A stretch of DNA of 64,000 nt from Clostridium cadaveris (lineage in GTDB: Bacteria > Bacillota > Clostridia > Clostridiales > Clostridiaceae), in NCBI RefSeq assembly GCF_020911725.1, contig NZ_CP076620.1, forward strand, positions 996,501 to 1,060,500, in the 5' to 3' direction. Position numbers and translations under genes: made by a program. Numbering within the stretch: the stretch's first letter is position 1; each line of letters opens with the position of its first letter. The notes beneath the pieces were generated by a model. The model was not told where the DNA came from, did no database searches, and worked only from the letters and a program-made list of their open reading frames with translations. This document shows positions 33,690-42,164 of this stretch, piece by piece.

Positions 33690-33695
33690 TATAAT
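33690..33695 (+). promoter_or_regulatory. Possible -10 box of the glycine reductase operon
   Basis: TATAAT stands about 30 bp before the riboswitch. The -35 region at a 17-base spacing (TGGTAA) is a poor match, so this is tentative. Confidence 0.4.
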
Positions 33696-33723
33696 AAAGA
33701 TGTAAAAACAAATAGCTGTGAAT

Positions 33724-33884
33724 GAAATTCTCGGGAGATGATTCTGAAAAAGAATAGCCGAAGGAATAAGTGATGTATTCCCATACATCATGAAGCTCTC
33801 AGGCAAATGTATCGAGAATGGACACAACTCTGGAAAGCGGGTTTACGCACCGAAGGAGCAAATCTCTCAGGTAACAAGACAGAG
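33724..33884 (+). promoter_or_regulatory. Tandem glycine riboswitch
   Basis: Two aptamers of the gcvT type follow each other. The first contains TCTCGGGAGA, GCCGAAGGAATAA and GCTCTCAGGCAAA and ends near GGACACAACTCTGGA. The second contains GCACCGAAGGAGCAAATC and TCTCAGGTAACAAGACAGAG. The last bases of the second aptamer are the 5' arm of the terminator at 33,878, so glycine binding should stop the terminator from forming and turn the operon on. This fits the genes downstream, which use glycine as electron acceptor. Confidence 0.95.
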
Positions 33885-33920
33885 CTAAAGGGAAACTTTA
33901 GATTTCTGTCTTTTTTGTTT
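33878..33920 (+). terminator. Riboswitch-controlled terminator
   Basis: GACAGA-CTAAAG pairs with CTTTAG-TCTGTC around GGAAA, followed by six T. Its 5' arm GACAGAG is also the 3' strand of the closing stem of the second glycine aptamer, which makes the two folds exclusive. Confidence 0.9.
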
Positions 33921-33968
33921 AAATTTATTTGTAAAAATAAGTAATAATTTCACGATGAAAGGAATCAG

Positions 33969-34352
33969 ATGCATATGATAGAACCATGTATAATACTTAC
34001 TAACAATCCACTAAGCAAAAAAACATTTGAGGACAGATACGAGGTAGAGTACAAAGAAACAGAGGTTTTGGATATTATGTGCATGGTTAGAAATCGAATA
34101 CATGAGGGTCACAGGTTGTTAACTCATCCTCTTATGAGCAGTGTAAAACCTAATGAAACTCCATATAGGACAATCCTTATTTCTAAGGAAAAAGGGAAGT
34201 TAGATTTTGACTCACTTGCTATAATAGAGGATTCTATAAATACAACTCAAAAGTTTTTAAACATGGCTAAAACACCAAAATGGACACAATCCATACTAGA
34301 TGACTTTGAACTAATAGATATGGATTTAATAAAAAATGCTCTTAATCTTTAA
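33969..34352 (+). CDS. grdX: GrdX family protein
   Basis: This 127-residue protein heads the glycine reductase operon, as GrdX does in other Stickland clostridia. Visible family features include ILTNNPLSKKTFED and MVRNRIHEGHRLLTHPLMSS. Its function is not known. It is read in the same direction and directly downstream of the glycine riboswitch. The ATG follows AAAGGAATCAG; a second ATG two codons in is an alternative. Confidence 0.85.
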   Translation: MHMIEPCIILTNNPLSKKTFEDRYEVEYKETEVLDIMCMVRNRIHEGHRLLTHPLMSSVKPNETPYRTILISKEKGKLDFDSLAIIEDSINTTQKFLNMAKTPKWTQSILDDFELIDMDLIKNALNL

Positions 34353-34389
34353 AGAGCAATGAAAAAAATACACAAGTAGGAGGATTAGT

Positions 34390-35313
34390 ATGTCAAAGAT
34401 TTATGATACCATCATAATTGGTGGAGGACCAGCAGGTTTATCTGCAGCATTATATGCAGGAAGATCAAAAATGACAACATTAGTAATTGAAAGAGGAAAA
34501 TTCGGTGGACAGGCAGCTACTACTGATGAACTTGAAAATTACCCTGGATCTATCTTAGATTGTACAGGACCTACTCTTATTGAGAGAATGAGAAGCCAAG
34601 CAGAAAGCTTTGGAACAGAATTTGTAAAAGACGAAATAGTAGACATAGATTTAGAAAGTAAGACAAAAACTTTAAAGGGAAGAAAAGAAGAATACCAAGG
34701 TAAGACTATAATAATAGCTACAGGAGCTCAACCAAGACTTGGTGGATTCACTAATGAAATAGAACTAAGAGGAAAGGGAGTTTCTTACTGTGCAACTTGT
34801 GATGCAGACTTCTTTACAGAACTTGACGTTGCAGTTATAGGTGGAGGAGACTCAGCTATAACAGAAGCTATATACTTAACAAAATTTGCTGACAGTGTAA
34901 CTATAATTCATAGAAGAGACCAATTTAGAGCAGCAAAATCTTTGGTGGAAAAAGCACAAAATAATCCAAAAATTAAATTCATATTAGATAGCGTAGTTAC
35001 AGAAGCTAAGGGTGATGAAATTTTAGAAGGCTTAGTTGTAAAAAATGTTAAGACTGGAGAATTATCTGATGTAAAAGTTGATGGATGTTTCGTATTCGTT
35101 GGATTTTTACCTATATCAGAGTTATTCAAGGGCAAGGTTAATATGAATGAAAGAGGAGACATAATCACTGATGAAGAGATGAATACTGGAATACCAGGAG
35201 TATTTGCAGCAGGAGACATCAGACAAAAGTCTTTAAGACAGGTTATTACTGCAGCAGCAGATGGTGCTATAGCAGCAACAAATGCTGAAAAGTATGTAGA
35301 AGAGAATTTCTAA
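34390..35313 (+). CDS. trxB: Thioredoxin reductase of the glycine reductase system
   Basis: The 307-residue flavoprotein has the FAD site IIGGGPAGLSAALYAGR, the redox-active YCATCDADFF (Cys near residues 134 and 137), the NADPH site IGGGDSAITEA and the C-terminal FAD motif VFAAGDIRQKSLRQ. It reduces the TrxA encoded next to it, which in turn supplies electrons to glycine reductase. Its place in the operon, not just its family, supports that role. The start follows AAGTAGGAGGATTAGT. Confidence 0.95.
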   Translation: MSKIYDTIIIGGGPAGLSAALYAGRSKMTTLVIERGKFGGQAATTDELENYPGSILDCTGPTLIERMRSQAESFGTEFVKDEIVDIDLESKTKTLKGRKEEYQGKTIIIATGAQPRLGGFTNEIELRGKGVSYCATCDADFFTELDVAVIGGGDSAITEAIYLTKFADSVTIIHRRDQFRAAKSLVEKAQNNPKIKFILDSVVTEAKGDEILEGLVVKNVKTGELSDVKVDGCFVFVGFLPISELFKGKVNMNERGDIITDEEMNTGIPGVFAAGDIRQKSLRQVITAAADGAIAATNAEKYVEENF

Positions 35314-35392
35314 AAAATTAAATGTGTATTAAATGGATGGCTGGATTAAAGCTGGCTATCCTCTAATAAATAAAAATATAGGAGTGATCAGA

Positions 35393-35722
35393 ATGATAGA
35401 ATTAAATAAGGATAACTTTGAAGCAGAGGTGCTACAAAGCGACAAACCTGTATTTGTTGATTTCTGGGGAGACAAATGTGAAATTTGTAAAGAATTAATG
35501 CCAGGAGTACATGGATTAGAAGAAAAATATGCTGACAAGATCAAATTTGCATCTTTAAATATCGGAGCAGCAAGAAGACTTGCTATAGCTCAAAAAGTTT
35601 TAGGACTACCAACAATGATAATCTACAATGGTGGAGAAAAAGTTGCAACTATAACTCCAGACAAGATAGCAACTCTTGACGATGTAGAGAATTTTATAAA
35701 AACATATTACGAAACATTATAA
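35393..35722 (+). CDS. trxA: Thioredoxin of the glycine reductase system
   Basis: The ATG at 35393 follows TAGGAGTGATCAG; a longer frame from 35,333 has no ribosome site. The 109-residue protein has the thioredoxin fold (VFVDFWGDKCEICKELMPG and the cis-Pro loop GLPTMIIYNGG). The active site is Cys29-Glu-Ile-Cys32 instead of the usual CGPC, with Gly-Asp-Lys in front. Thioredoxins of amino-acid reductase operons often differ from CGPC, and this may tune the potential or partner choice. It donates electrons for reductive cleavage of glycine. Confidence 0.9.
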   Translation: MIELNKDNFEAEVLQSDKPVFVDFWGDKCEICKELMPGVHGLEEKYADKIKFASLNIGAARRLAIAQKVLGLPTMIIYNGGEKVATITPDKIATLDDVENFIKTYYETL

Positions 35723-35813
35723 TTTAAAGAAGGTTATAACTAGAATTGTCTCAATATAGAGATGATTCTAGTTAATAATAAAAAACTTTCAAATTATTTG
35801 GGAGGTGAAGGCT

Positions 35814-37100
35814 TTGCGTCTAGAATTAGGCAATATATTTATTAAAGACATGCAATTTGGAAATGACACAAAGGTAGAAAATGGAACTCTTTACATCAAT
35901 AAAGAGGAATTATTACAAGCTGTTTCTGGTGACGAAAGAATAAAGTCTATAGACTTTGATATCGTAAGACCAGGAGAGGAAGTAAGAATAATACCAGTTA
36001 AAGACGTAGTAGAACCTAGAGTAAAAGTTGAAGGAAAGGGTGGAATATTCCCAGGCTTCATCAACAAGGTTGACACTGTTGGATCTGGAAGAACTCACGT
36101 TTTAAAGGGAGCAGCAGTAGTTACTACAGGTAAGGTTGTTGGTTTCCAAGAAGGAATCATCGACATGTGCGGAGAAGGAGCAAAATATACTCCATTCTCA
36201 AAGACTAATAACTTAGTTGCAGTAGTTGAGCCAAAAGATGGCGTTCATCAACATGAGCATGAAGAAGCTTTAAGAATGATAGGATTTAAAGCTGCAACAT
36301 ACTTAGGCGAAGCAGGAAGAAATGTTGAGCCAGATGAAATAAAGACTTATGAAACTTTACCATTACTTGAGCAAGTTAAGCAATATCCAGATCTACCAAA
36401 GGTAGTTTATGTATATATGCTTCAAACTCAAGGATTATTACATGACACATATGTATATGGAGTAGATGCGAAGAAGATAATACCTACTTTCATTTATCCA
36501 ACAGAAGTGTTTGACGGAGCCATAGTTTCAGGAAACTGTGTATCTGCATGTGATAAGAACCCAAGCTATGTTCATATGAATCAACCAGTAATAACTGATT
36601 TGTATGAGAGACATGGAAAAGACTTTAACTTCTTAGGCTGCATAATAACAAACGAAAATGTTTATCTTGCAGACAAGGAAAGAAGTTCAAATATGACTGC
36701 TAAGCTAGTTGAATATTTAGGAGCAGATGCAGTTATAATATCCGAAGAAGGATTCGGAAATCCAGATGCAGACTTAGTTATGAACTGTAACAAGATAACT
36801 GACAAGGGAATCAAGACAGTTCTTATAACTGATGAATATGCAGGACAAGATGGATGCTCTCAATCATTAGCAGACTCAACTCCAAAGGCTGATGCAGTTG
36901 TAACAGGTGGAAATGCTAATGAAGTTGTAACATTACCTCCAATGAAGAAGGTAATAGGACATCCAGAAGCAGCTAACATAATAGCTGGAGGATACGTTGG
37001 AAGTTTAAGAGAAGATGGATCTATAAATGCAGAAATTCAAGTTATAACAGGTGCAACTTCAGAAGTAGGATTTAACTACTTATCTGCAAAAGGACTTTAA
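35814..37100 (+). CDS. grdE: Glycine reductase component B, pyruvoyl-precursor subunit
   Basis: The start is the TTG at 35814: GGGAGGTGAAGG precedes it and the product then begins MRLELGNIFIKD as GrdE does, while the GTG at 35805 lies inside the ribosome site. With this start the Cys in SGNCVSACDKNPSY is residue 242, the position I recall for the self-cleavage that creates the pyruvoyl group. The 428-residue proprotein is cut into two subunits of component B. They bind glycine as a Schiff base and, with the GrdB selenocysteine, pass the carboxymethyl group to GrdA. Confidence 0.95.
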   Translation: MRLELGNIFIKDMQFGNDTKVENGTLYINKEELLQAVSGDERIKSIDFDIVRPGEEVRIIPVKDVVEPRVKVEGKGGIFPGFINKVDTVGSGRTHVLKGAAVVTTGKVVGFQEGIIDMCGEGAKYTPFSKTNNLVAVVEPKDGVHQHEHEEALRMIGFKAATYLGEAGRNVEPDEIKTYETLPLLEQVKQYPDLPKVVYVYMLQTQGLLHDTYVYGVDAKKIIPTFIYPTEVFDGAIVSGNCVSACDKNPSYVHMNQPVITDLYERHGKDFNFLGCIITNENVYLADKERSSNMTAKLVEYLGADAVIISEEGFGNPDADLVMNCNKITDKGIKTVLITDEYAGQDGCSQSLADSTPKADAVVTGGNANEVVTLPPMKKVIGHPEAANIIAGGYVGSLREDGSINAEIQVITGATSEVGFNYLSAKGL

Positions 37101-37148
37101 GATTTAATATTAAAAATTAGTAATTGTATATAGAAGGAGATGAAGAAA

Positions 37149-37607
37149 ATGTTACAAGGAAAGAAAGTTATCGCTATAGGTGATAGAGATGGAATACCAG
37201 GACCAGCTATTGAAGCTTGTGTTAAGAGCGCTGGAGCTGATGTAATATTTGCTTCTACAGAATGTTTCGTCTGAACAGCTGCGGGAGCTATGGATCTGGA
37301 GATCCAACAAAGAGTTAAGGACCTTGCTGACAAGCACGGTGCTGAAAATGTAGTAGTTGTTTTAGGAGGAGCAGAAGCTGAAGCTTCAGGATTATCTGCA
37401 GAAACAGTAGTCCTTGGAGACCCAACTTATGCAGGACCTTTAGCAGGTGTGGCTTTAAATCTAGATGTATATCATGTAGTTGAGCCAGAAATAAAAGACG
37501 AGTGTGATGCTGCTGTTTATGATGAGCAATGTGGAATGATGGAAATGGTTCTAGATGTTGACGCTATCATAGCAGAAGTTAAAGCTGTAAGAGATCAAAG
37601 AAATTAA
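37149..37607 (+). CDS. grdA: Glycine reductase component A, selenoprotein GrdA
   Basis: A selenocysteine gene: the TGA at 37,272-37,274 (codon 42) is read through, giving a 152-residue protein with the GrdA core [18 protein letters not shown]. Ordinary ORF calling starts it falsely at the ATG at 37,290. GrdA takes the carboxymethyl group from component B as a selenoether and hands it to component C as the mixed selenide-sulfide is formed. The start ATG follows AGAAGGAGATGAAGAAA. A hairpin lies 17 bases after the UGA. Confidence 0.97.
37292..37305 (+). promoter_or_regulatory. SECIS-like hairpin of grdA
   Basis: GGATC-TGGA-GATCC is a perfect stem-loop starting 17 bases after the UGA and lying within the coding sequence, the place of bacterial SECIS elements bound by SelB. 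The UGG in the loop resembles the G-U loop residues needed by SelB. Confidence 0.7.
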
Positions 37608-37640
37608 TAAAATTTGAACTCCAGAAAGGGGGAAATATCC

Positions 37641-38948
37641 TTGATTAGAGTAGTGCATTATATAAATCAATTTTATGCTGGAATCGGTGGAGAAGAAAAA
37701 GCTGATATAAAACCAGAAGTTAGAGAAGGCGTTGTAGGACCAGGAATGGGCCTAAATGGATTACTAAAAAAGGAAGATATTGAGATAGTTGCTACAGTTA
37801 TATGTGGAGACTCATATTTCAATGAAAACATAGATGAAGCTAAGGCTGAGATTATAGAAATGGTTAAGTCTTATAATCCAGACTTATTTATAGCAGGACC
37901 TGCATTCAATGCTGGTAGATACGGTGTTGCTTGTGGAACTATAGCTGAAGAAGTTCAAGCAAAGTTAAACATCCCTGTATTAACAGCTATGTATCCAGAA
38001 AACCCAGGTGCTGATATGTATAAGAAGGCTGTTTATATAGTTGAAACTAGAAACAGTGCGGTAGGTATGAGAGATGCTCTTCCTAAGATAGCTAAACTTG
38101 CTGTAAAGTTAGTTAAGGGTCAAGAAATTCTTTCACCAGCTGAAGAAGGATATATAGAAAGAGGAATAAGAAAGAATTATTTTGCTACTGAAAGAGGTTC
38201 TAAGAGAGCGGTTAATATGCTAGCTAAGAAGCTTAAAGGCGAGGAATTTGTTACTGAGTTTAAGATGCCAGTATTCGATAGAGTTGATCCTCAGCCAGCA
38301 GTTAAGGATATAACAAAGGTTAAAGTTGCTTTAGTTACATCTGGTGGAATAGTTCCAAAGGGAAATCCAGATCACATAGAATCTTCAAATGCATCAAAGT
38401 ATGGTGAATATTGTATCGAAGGAGTTGTTGATTTAACAGCAGATACTTATGAAACAGCTCACGGTGGATACGACCCAACTTATGCAAATGACGACTCAGA
38501 CAGAGTATTACCTGTTGACGTTTTAAGACAAATGGAGAAAGAAGGAAAGATAGGTTCTTTACACAACAAGTTCTATACTACAGTTGGTAATGGAACAGCT
38601 GTTGCTTCATCTAAGAAGTTTGGAGCAGAAATAGCTCAAAAGCTAGTTGCTGATGGGGTTCAAGCAGTTATCTTAACTTCTACATGAGGAACTTGTACTC
38701 GTTGCGGTGCAACGTTAGTTAAAGAAATAGAAAGAGTTCTACCAGTAGTTCATATGTGTACAGTAGTTCCAATATCATTAACAGTTGGAGCAAATAGAAT
38801 AGTACCAACAATAGCTATTCCTCACCCACTTGGAAACCCAGCATTAAGCCAAGAGGATGAATATGAATTAAGATACAAGTTAGTTGAAAAAGCTTTAAGA
38901 GCTCTTGAAACTGAAGTAGAAACTCAAACTGTATTTGAAGACAAATAA
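37641..38948 (+). CDS. grdB: Glycine reductase component B, selenoprotein GrdB
   Basis: The start is the TTG at 37641 after AGAAAGGGGGAAATATCC, giving IRVVHYINQFYAGIGGEEKAD; a TTG at 37,614 lies before the ribosome site. The TGA at 38,685-38,687 is codon 349 and is read as selenocysteine in the sequence ILTST-U-GTCTRCGATLVKEIE, which has the U..C..C arrangement of GrdB. The full product has 435 residues, the family length. Ordinary ORF calling yields two pieces, 37,614-38,687 and 38,754-38,948. GrdB with processed GrdE forms the substrate-binding component B. Confidence 0.97.
38700..38714 (+). promoter_or_regulatory. SECIS-like hairpin of grdB
   Basis: CGTTGC-GGT-GCAACG is a perfect six-base stem with loop GGU starting 12 bases after the UGA, the expected place and loop for a bacterial SECIS. 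Confidence 0.8.
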
Positions 38949-38955
38949 TATATAT

Positions 38956-38986
38956 ATATAAGGGGACAACACTTGTCCCCTTATAT
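38956..38986 (+). terminator. Hairpin between grdB and grdC
   Basis: TATAAGGGGACAA pairs with TTGTCCCCTTATA around CAC. There is no clean T-run, and the next genes belong to the same pathway. It may lower read-through or protect the upstream mRNA, giving different amounts of components B/A and C. Confidence 0.6.
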
Positions 38987-39077
38987 TCTAATAAGAGTAT
39001 TAAGAAAGTAGACAAAAGTGAAAGGTTAATTATCATCTTTTGACTTATATCTATTTGAAATTTAAGGAGGTATAACA

Positions 39078-40613
39078 ATGGATTTTCCAGTAATTAAAAA
39101 GGCAAGTTATATTTTAGTTAATACACCAGATATGGTTCTACATGATGGTACAACTCAAACAGTAGAATTAGAAGCAAACAAGGACTCAGAATATTTAAAG
39201 GAATTACCAAAACATATAAGAAGTTTTGAGGATGTTGTTGCTTACGCTCCAAACCAAACATATATAGGGAATATGACTCCAGAAGAGTTAAACTTAAGAA
39301 AAAGACCTTGGCACAATGAAAATGTTGAAGGGGCAAATAGATTTGGTAAGTTTGGTGAAATAATGCCACAAAAAGAATTTTATGGTGTTATGAAACTTGC
39401 AGATACTTTCGACTTAGTACTTTTAGAAAAAGCTTTCACAGAAAGCGTTAAAGAAGAATTATCAAAGCATCCACTATTAAAAGATAAAGTTCAGGATATA
39501 AAAGAAGGCGTAGAGCAATCAGAGATTCAAGCTTTAGTAGACAATCATGTAGCTGTAGGTTTATATCAAAATGATGAACTTGTAGGATGTGTAAAGAGAG
39601 CTCATGAGTATGATAAGAATCTTTCTGCTCACGTACTTTTAGAAAATTTATCAACAAAGGCATCAGGAGTAGTTGCTCTTATGAATTTATTCAAAGACAA
39701 CGATATAAATCCAGATGATGTTGAATATATAATCGAATGCTCAGAAGAAGCAATTGGAGATATGAATCAAAGAGGTGGCGGAAATTTAGCTAAATCTGTT
39801 GGTGAAGTAGTAGGACTTAAGAATGCTTCAGGAATAGATATGAGAGGATTCTGTGCAGGACCATCTCACTCATTAATAAATGCTGCAGCACTTGTAAAAT
39901 CAGGAATTTACAAAAATGTAGTAGTTGTTGCAGGAGGATGTACTGCAAAACTTGGTATGAATGGTAAGAGTCACGTAGAAAAGAACCTTCCAGCTTTAGA
40001 AGACTGTTTAGGAGGATTTGCAGTACTTATAAGTGAAAATGATGGAGTAAATCCAATAATAAGAACTGACGTAGCAGGAAGACATACTATAGGACATGGT
40101 GCTTCACCACAGGCTGTATTAGAAGCATTAGTTCTTGAACCATTAGAAAAAGCAGGACTTAAGATTACAGATATAAATAAGTTTGCTCCAGAAATGCAAA
40201 CACCAGATATAACTGAACCAGCAGGAGCAGGAGATGTTCCAACTCAAAACTATAAGATGATAGGAGCTCTAGCAGTTAAGAAGGGACAATTGGAAAGAAA
40301 AGAGTTAATGAATTTTGTTAAAGATCATGGATATCCAGGATTTGCACCAACTCAAGGACACATACCTTCAGGAGTTCCAGTAATAGGACATGGAAGAGAT
40401 AGTATCTTAAATGGTGATATGGATAACTTTATGATAATAGGAAAAGGAAGTTTATTCCTAGGAAGAATGACAAATTTATTTGATGGGGTTTCTATAGTTG
40501 TAGAAAAGAATAGCGGAGACATGGGAAGCGATGCTGGAGTTTCTAAAGAAGAAGTAAAGTCAATGGTTGCAGATGCCATGAAAGATTTTGCAGCTTACTT
40601 AATGAACAATTAA
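39078..40613 (+). CDS. grdC: Glycine reductase component C, beta subunit
   Basis: The 511-residue protein has a thiolase/KAS III-like fold, seen in EEAIGDMNQRGGGNLAKSVG, the Cys-containing IDMRGFCAGPSHSLINAAAL and FAPTQGHIPSGVPVIGHGRD. With GrdD it takes the ketene-like acetyl group from GrdA and releases acetyl phosphate, from which ATP is made by acetate kinase. The start follows AAGGAGGTATAACA. grdD begins 14 bp after it. Confidence 0.95.
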   Translation: MDFPVIKKASYILVNTPDMVLHDGTTQTVELEANKDSEYLKELPKHIRSFEDVVAYAPNQTYIGNMTPEELNLRKRPWHNENVEGANRFGKFGEIMPQKEFYGVMKLADTFDLVLLEKAFTESVKEELSKHPLLKDKVQDIKEGVEQSEIQALVDNHVAVGLYQNDELVGCVKRAHEYDKNLSAHVLLENLSTKASGVVALMNLFKDNDINPDDVEYIIECSEEAIGDMNQRGGGNLAKSVGEVVGLKNASGIDMRGFCAGPSHSLINAAALVKSGIYKNVVVVAGGCTAKLGMNGKSHVEKNLPALEDCLGGFAVLISENDGVNPIIRTDVAGRHTIGHGASPQAVLEALVLEPLEKAGLKITDINKFAPEMQTPDITEPAGAGDVPTQNYKMIGALAVKKGQLERKELMNFVKDHGYPGFAPTQGHIPSGVPVIGHGRDSILNGDMDNFMIIGKGSLFLGRMTNLFDGVSIVVEKNSGDMGSDAGVSKEEVKSMVADAMKDFAAYLMNN

Positions 40614-40627
40614 GGAGCGTGATATAA

Positions 40628-41791
40628 ATGGAACAAAATAATAAAGTAAAAGAAATGATTTCAGAAGTATTTAATGAAATATCAGATGGAATAAAATCTG
40701 GTTCATTTAAACCAAAGGTTAAAATAGGACTTACAACATTAGGATCTGAGCATGGTGTATGCGAAATGGTTCACGCTGCAGAAATGGCAAAAGAAAAGTA
40801 TGGAGATTTTGACATAGTTTTAATAGGTTCAAAGGTTGAATCTGAATTAGAACAAGTTATAGTTGAAACTCCAGAAGATGGTCATAAAAAAATGGTTGAG
40901 CTTTTAGAAAGCGGATACCTAAATGGATGTGTAACTCAACATTTTGACTTTCCAATAGGAGTTTCCACAGTAGGAAAAGTTGTAACACCAGGAAAAGGAA
41001 AAGATATGATTCTTGCAACAACTACAGGAACAACTTCTACTAACAGAGTAGAAGGAATGACTATAAATGCAATTTCTGGGATAGCAGCAGCAAAAGCTAT
41101 AGGAATAAAGAAACCTAAAATAGGGATATTAAATATAGAAGGTGCAAGAAAAGTAGAAAAAATCTTAACAGAACTTAAAGAAGGCGGATATGAAATAGAA
41201 TTCAGTGATTCCTTAAGAGCTGATGGCGGAGTTGTAATGAGAGGAAATGACCTTCTTGCAGGAACTCCAGATGTTATGATTTGTGACTCCCTTACAGGAA
41301 ATCTTCTTATAAAGGTATTTGCATCTTTCACAACAGGTGGAAATTATGAAACTATTGGAGCAGGCTATGGTCCTGGAATAGGAGAAAATTACGATAAGCT
41401 TGTAAATATAGTTTCAAGAGCATCAGGAGCTCCACTTATATGTGAAGCACTTAGATATTGTGCTAAATGTGCAGAAAACAATGTCTTAACTATTGCAAAA
41501 AATGAATTTGAAAAAGCTAATAAAGCAGGATTAAAAGAAATAATAGCTAAGAACACTAAAGAGAAAAAGAAAGAGGAGAGCGACGAAGAAATAAAGATGC
41601 CTCCTAAGAAAGTAGTAACTTATGCTATAGCAGGAATCGATATACTAGAACTTGATGATGCATGCAGAGCTTTATGGAAAGCAGGCATATATTCAGAAAG
41701 TGGAATGGGATGTACAGGACCAATCGTTTTAGTAGGAGAAGATGAAAGCGACGCTGCTGTAGAAGTATTAAAAAAAGCTGGATATAAGTAA
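40628..41791 (+). CDS. grdD: Glycine reductase component C, alpha subunit
   Basis: The 387-residue protein is PlsX-like (KVKIGLTTLGSEHGVCEMVH, KAIGIKKPKIGILNIEGARK, GGNYETIGAGYGPGIGENYD), as GrdD is. It partners GrdC in making acetyl phosphate. A charged Lys/Glu linker (about residues 310-325) separates a C-terminal tail with CTGPIVLVGEDE. It is the last gene of the grd operon and is followed by a hairpin. Confidence 0.95.
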   Translation: MEQNNKVKEMISEVFNEISDGIKSGSFKPKVKIGLTTLGSEHGVCEMVHAAEMAKEKYGDFDIVLIGSKVESELEQVIVETPEDGHKKMVELLESGYLNGCVTQHFDFPIGVSTVGKVVTPGKGKDMILATTTGTTSTNRVEGMTINAISGIAAAKAIGIKKPKIGILNIEGARKVEKILTELKEGGYEIEFSDSLRADGGVVMRGNDLLAGTPDVMICDSLTGNLLIKVFASFTTGGNYETIGAGYGPGIGENYDKLVNIVSRASGAPLICEALRYCAKCAENNVLTIAKNEFEKANKAGLKEIIAKNTKEKKKEESDEEIKMPPKKVVTYAIAGIDILELDDACRALWKAGIYSESGMGCTGPIVLVGEDESDAAVEVLKKAGYK

Positions 41792-41797
41792 GATTTT

Positions 41798-41836
41798 AAT
41801 CGACTTTAAGGCCTTAAAACCGCTTTAAAGTCGATT
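41798..41836 (+). terminator. Hairpin at the end of the grd operon
   Basis: AATCGACTTTAA pairs with TTTAAAGTCGATT around a 15-base loop. No strong T-run follows directly. The rest of the gap to 42,164 holds a second hairpin (ATTGAAAAATA with TATTTTCAAT, 42,076-42,110) before the next ribosome site and no gene. No purine riboswitch was found there. Confidence 0.65.
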
Positions 41837-42164
41837 ATCCATATCAAAAATTATATTAATTTGCGATAAACTTTTTTTTTATTTTGTAAAAAGGCTATTC
41901 ACAATTGAGGGGTTTATTGATATAATCAAATTGTTATTTATAGTAAGTTATCAAAAAAAATTGTGGAAATATAGTGATTTTTATAAATTTACTTTAAAAT
42001 TACATAGAGAAGGCTAAGTGCTACTTTAGATTTTTTATTTTTTTTTATAATCTCAAGAAAACGTTGTAAATGATTATTGAAAAATAGTTTTTGTTATGTC
42101 TATTTTCAATGATTATATAATAAACTTTTATTTTAAGTATTTAAAATTTTTAGGAGGTAGTCTT

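Noticed and set aside
35805-35813. GTG at 35,805 as the grdE start
   Set aside because: It is part of the ribosome site; the TTG at 35,814 gives the family N-terminus and places the processing Cys at 242.
37290-37607. GrdA as a 105-residue protein starting at an ATG
   Set aside because: The true start is at 37149 with read-through of UGA 37272; the short frame lacks the selenocysteine motif and a ribosome site.
38754-38948. Separate 64-residue gene after grdB
   Set aside because: It is the continuation of grdB after the selenocysteine UGA at 38,685.
41792-42164. Purine riboswitch upstream of the nucleoside importer
   Set aside because: None of the conserved purine-aptamer core blocks was found; only simple hairpins.
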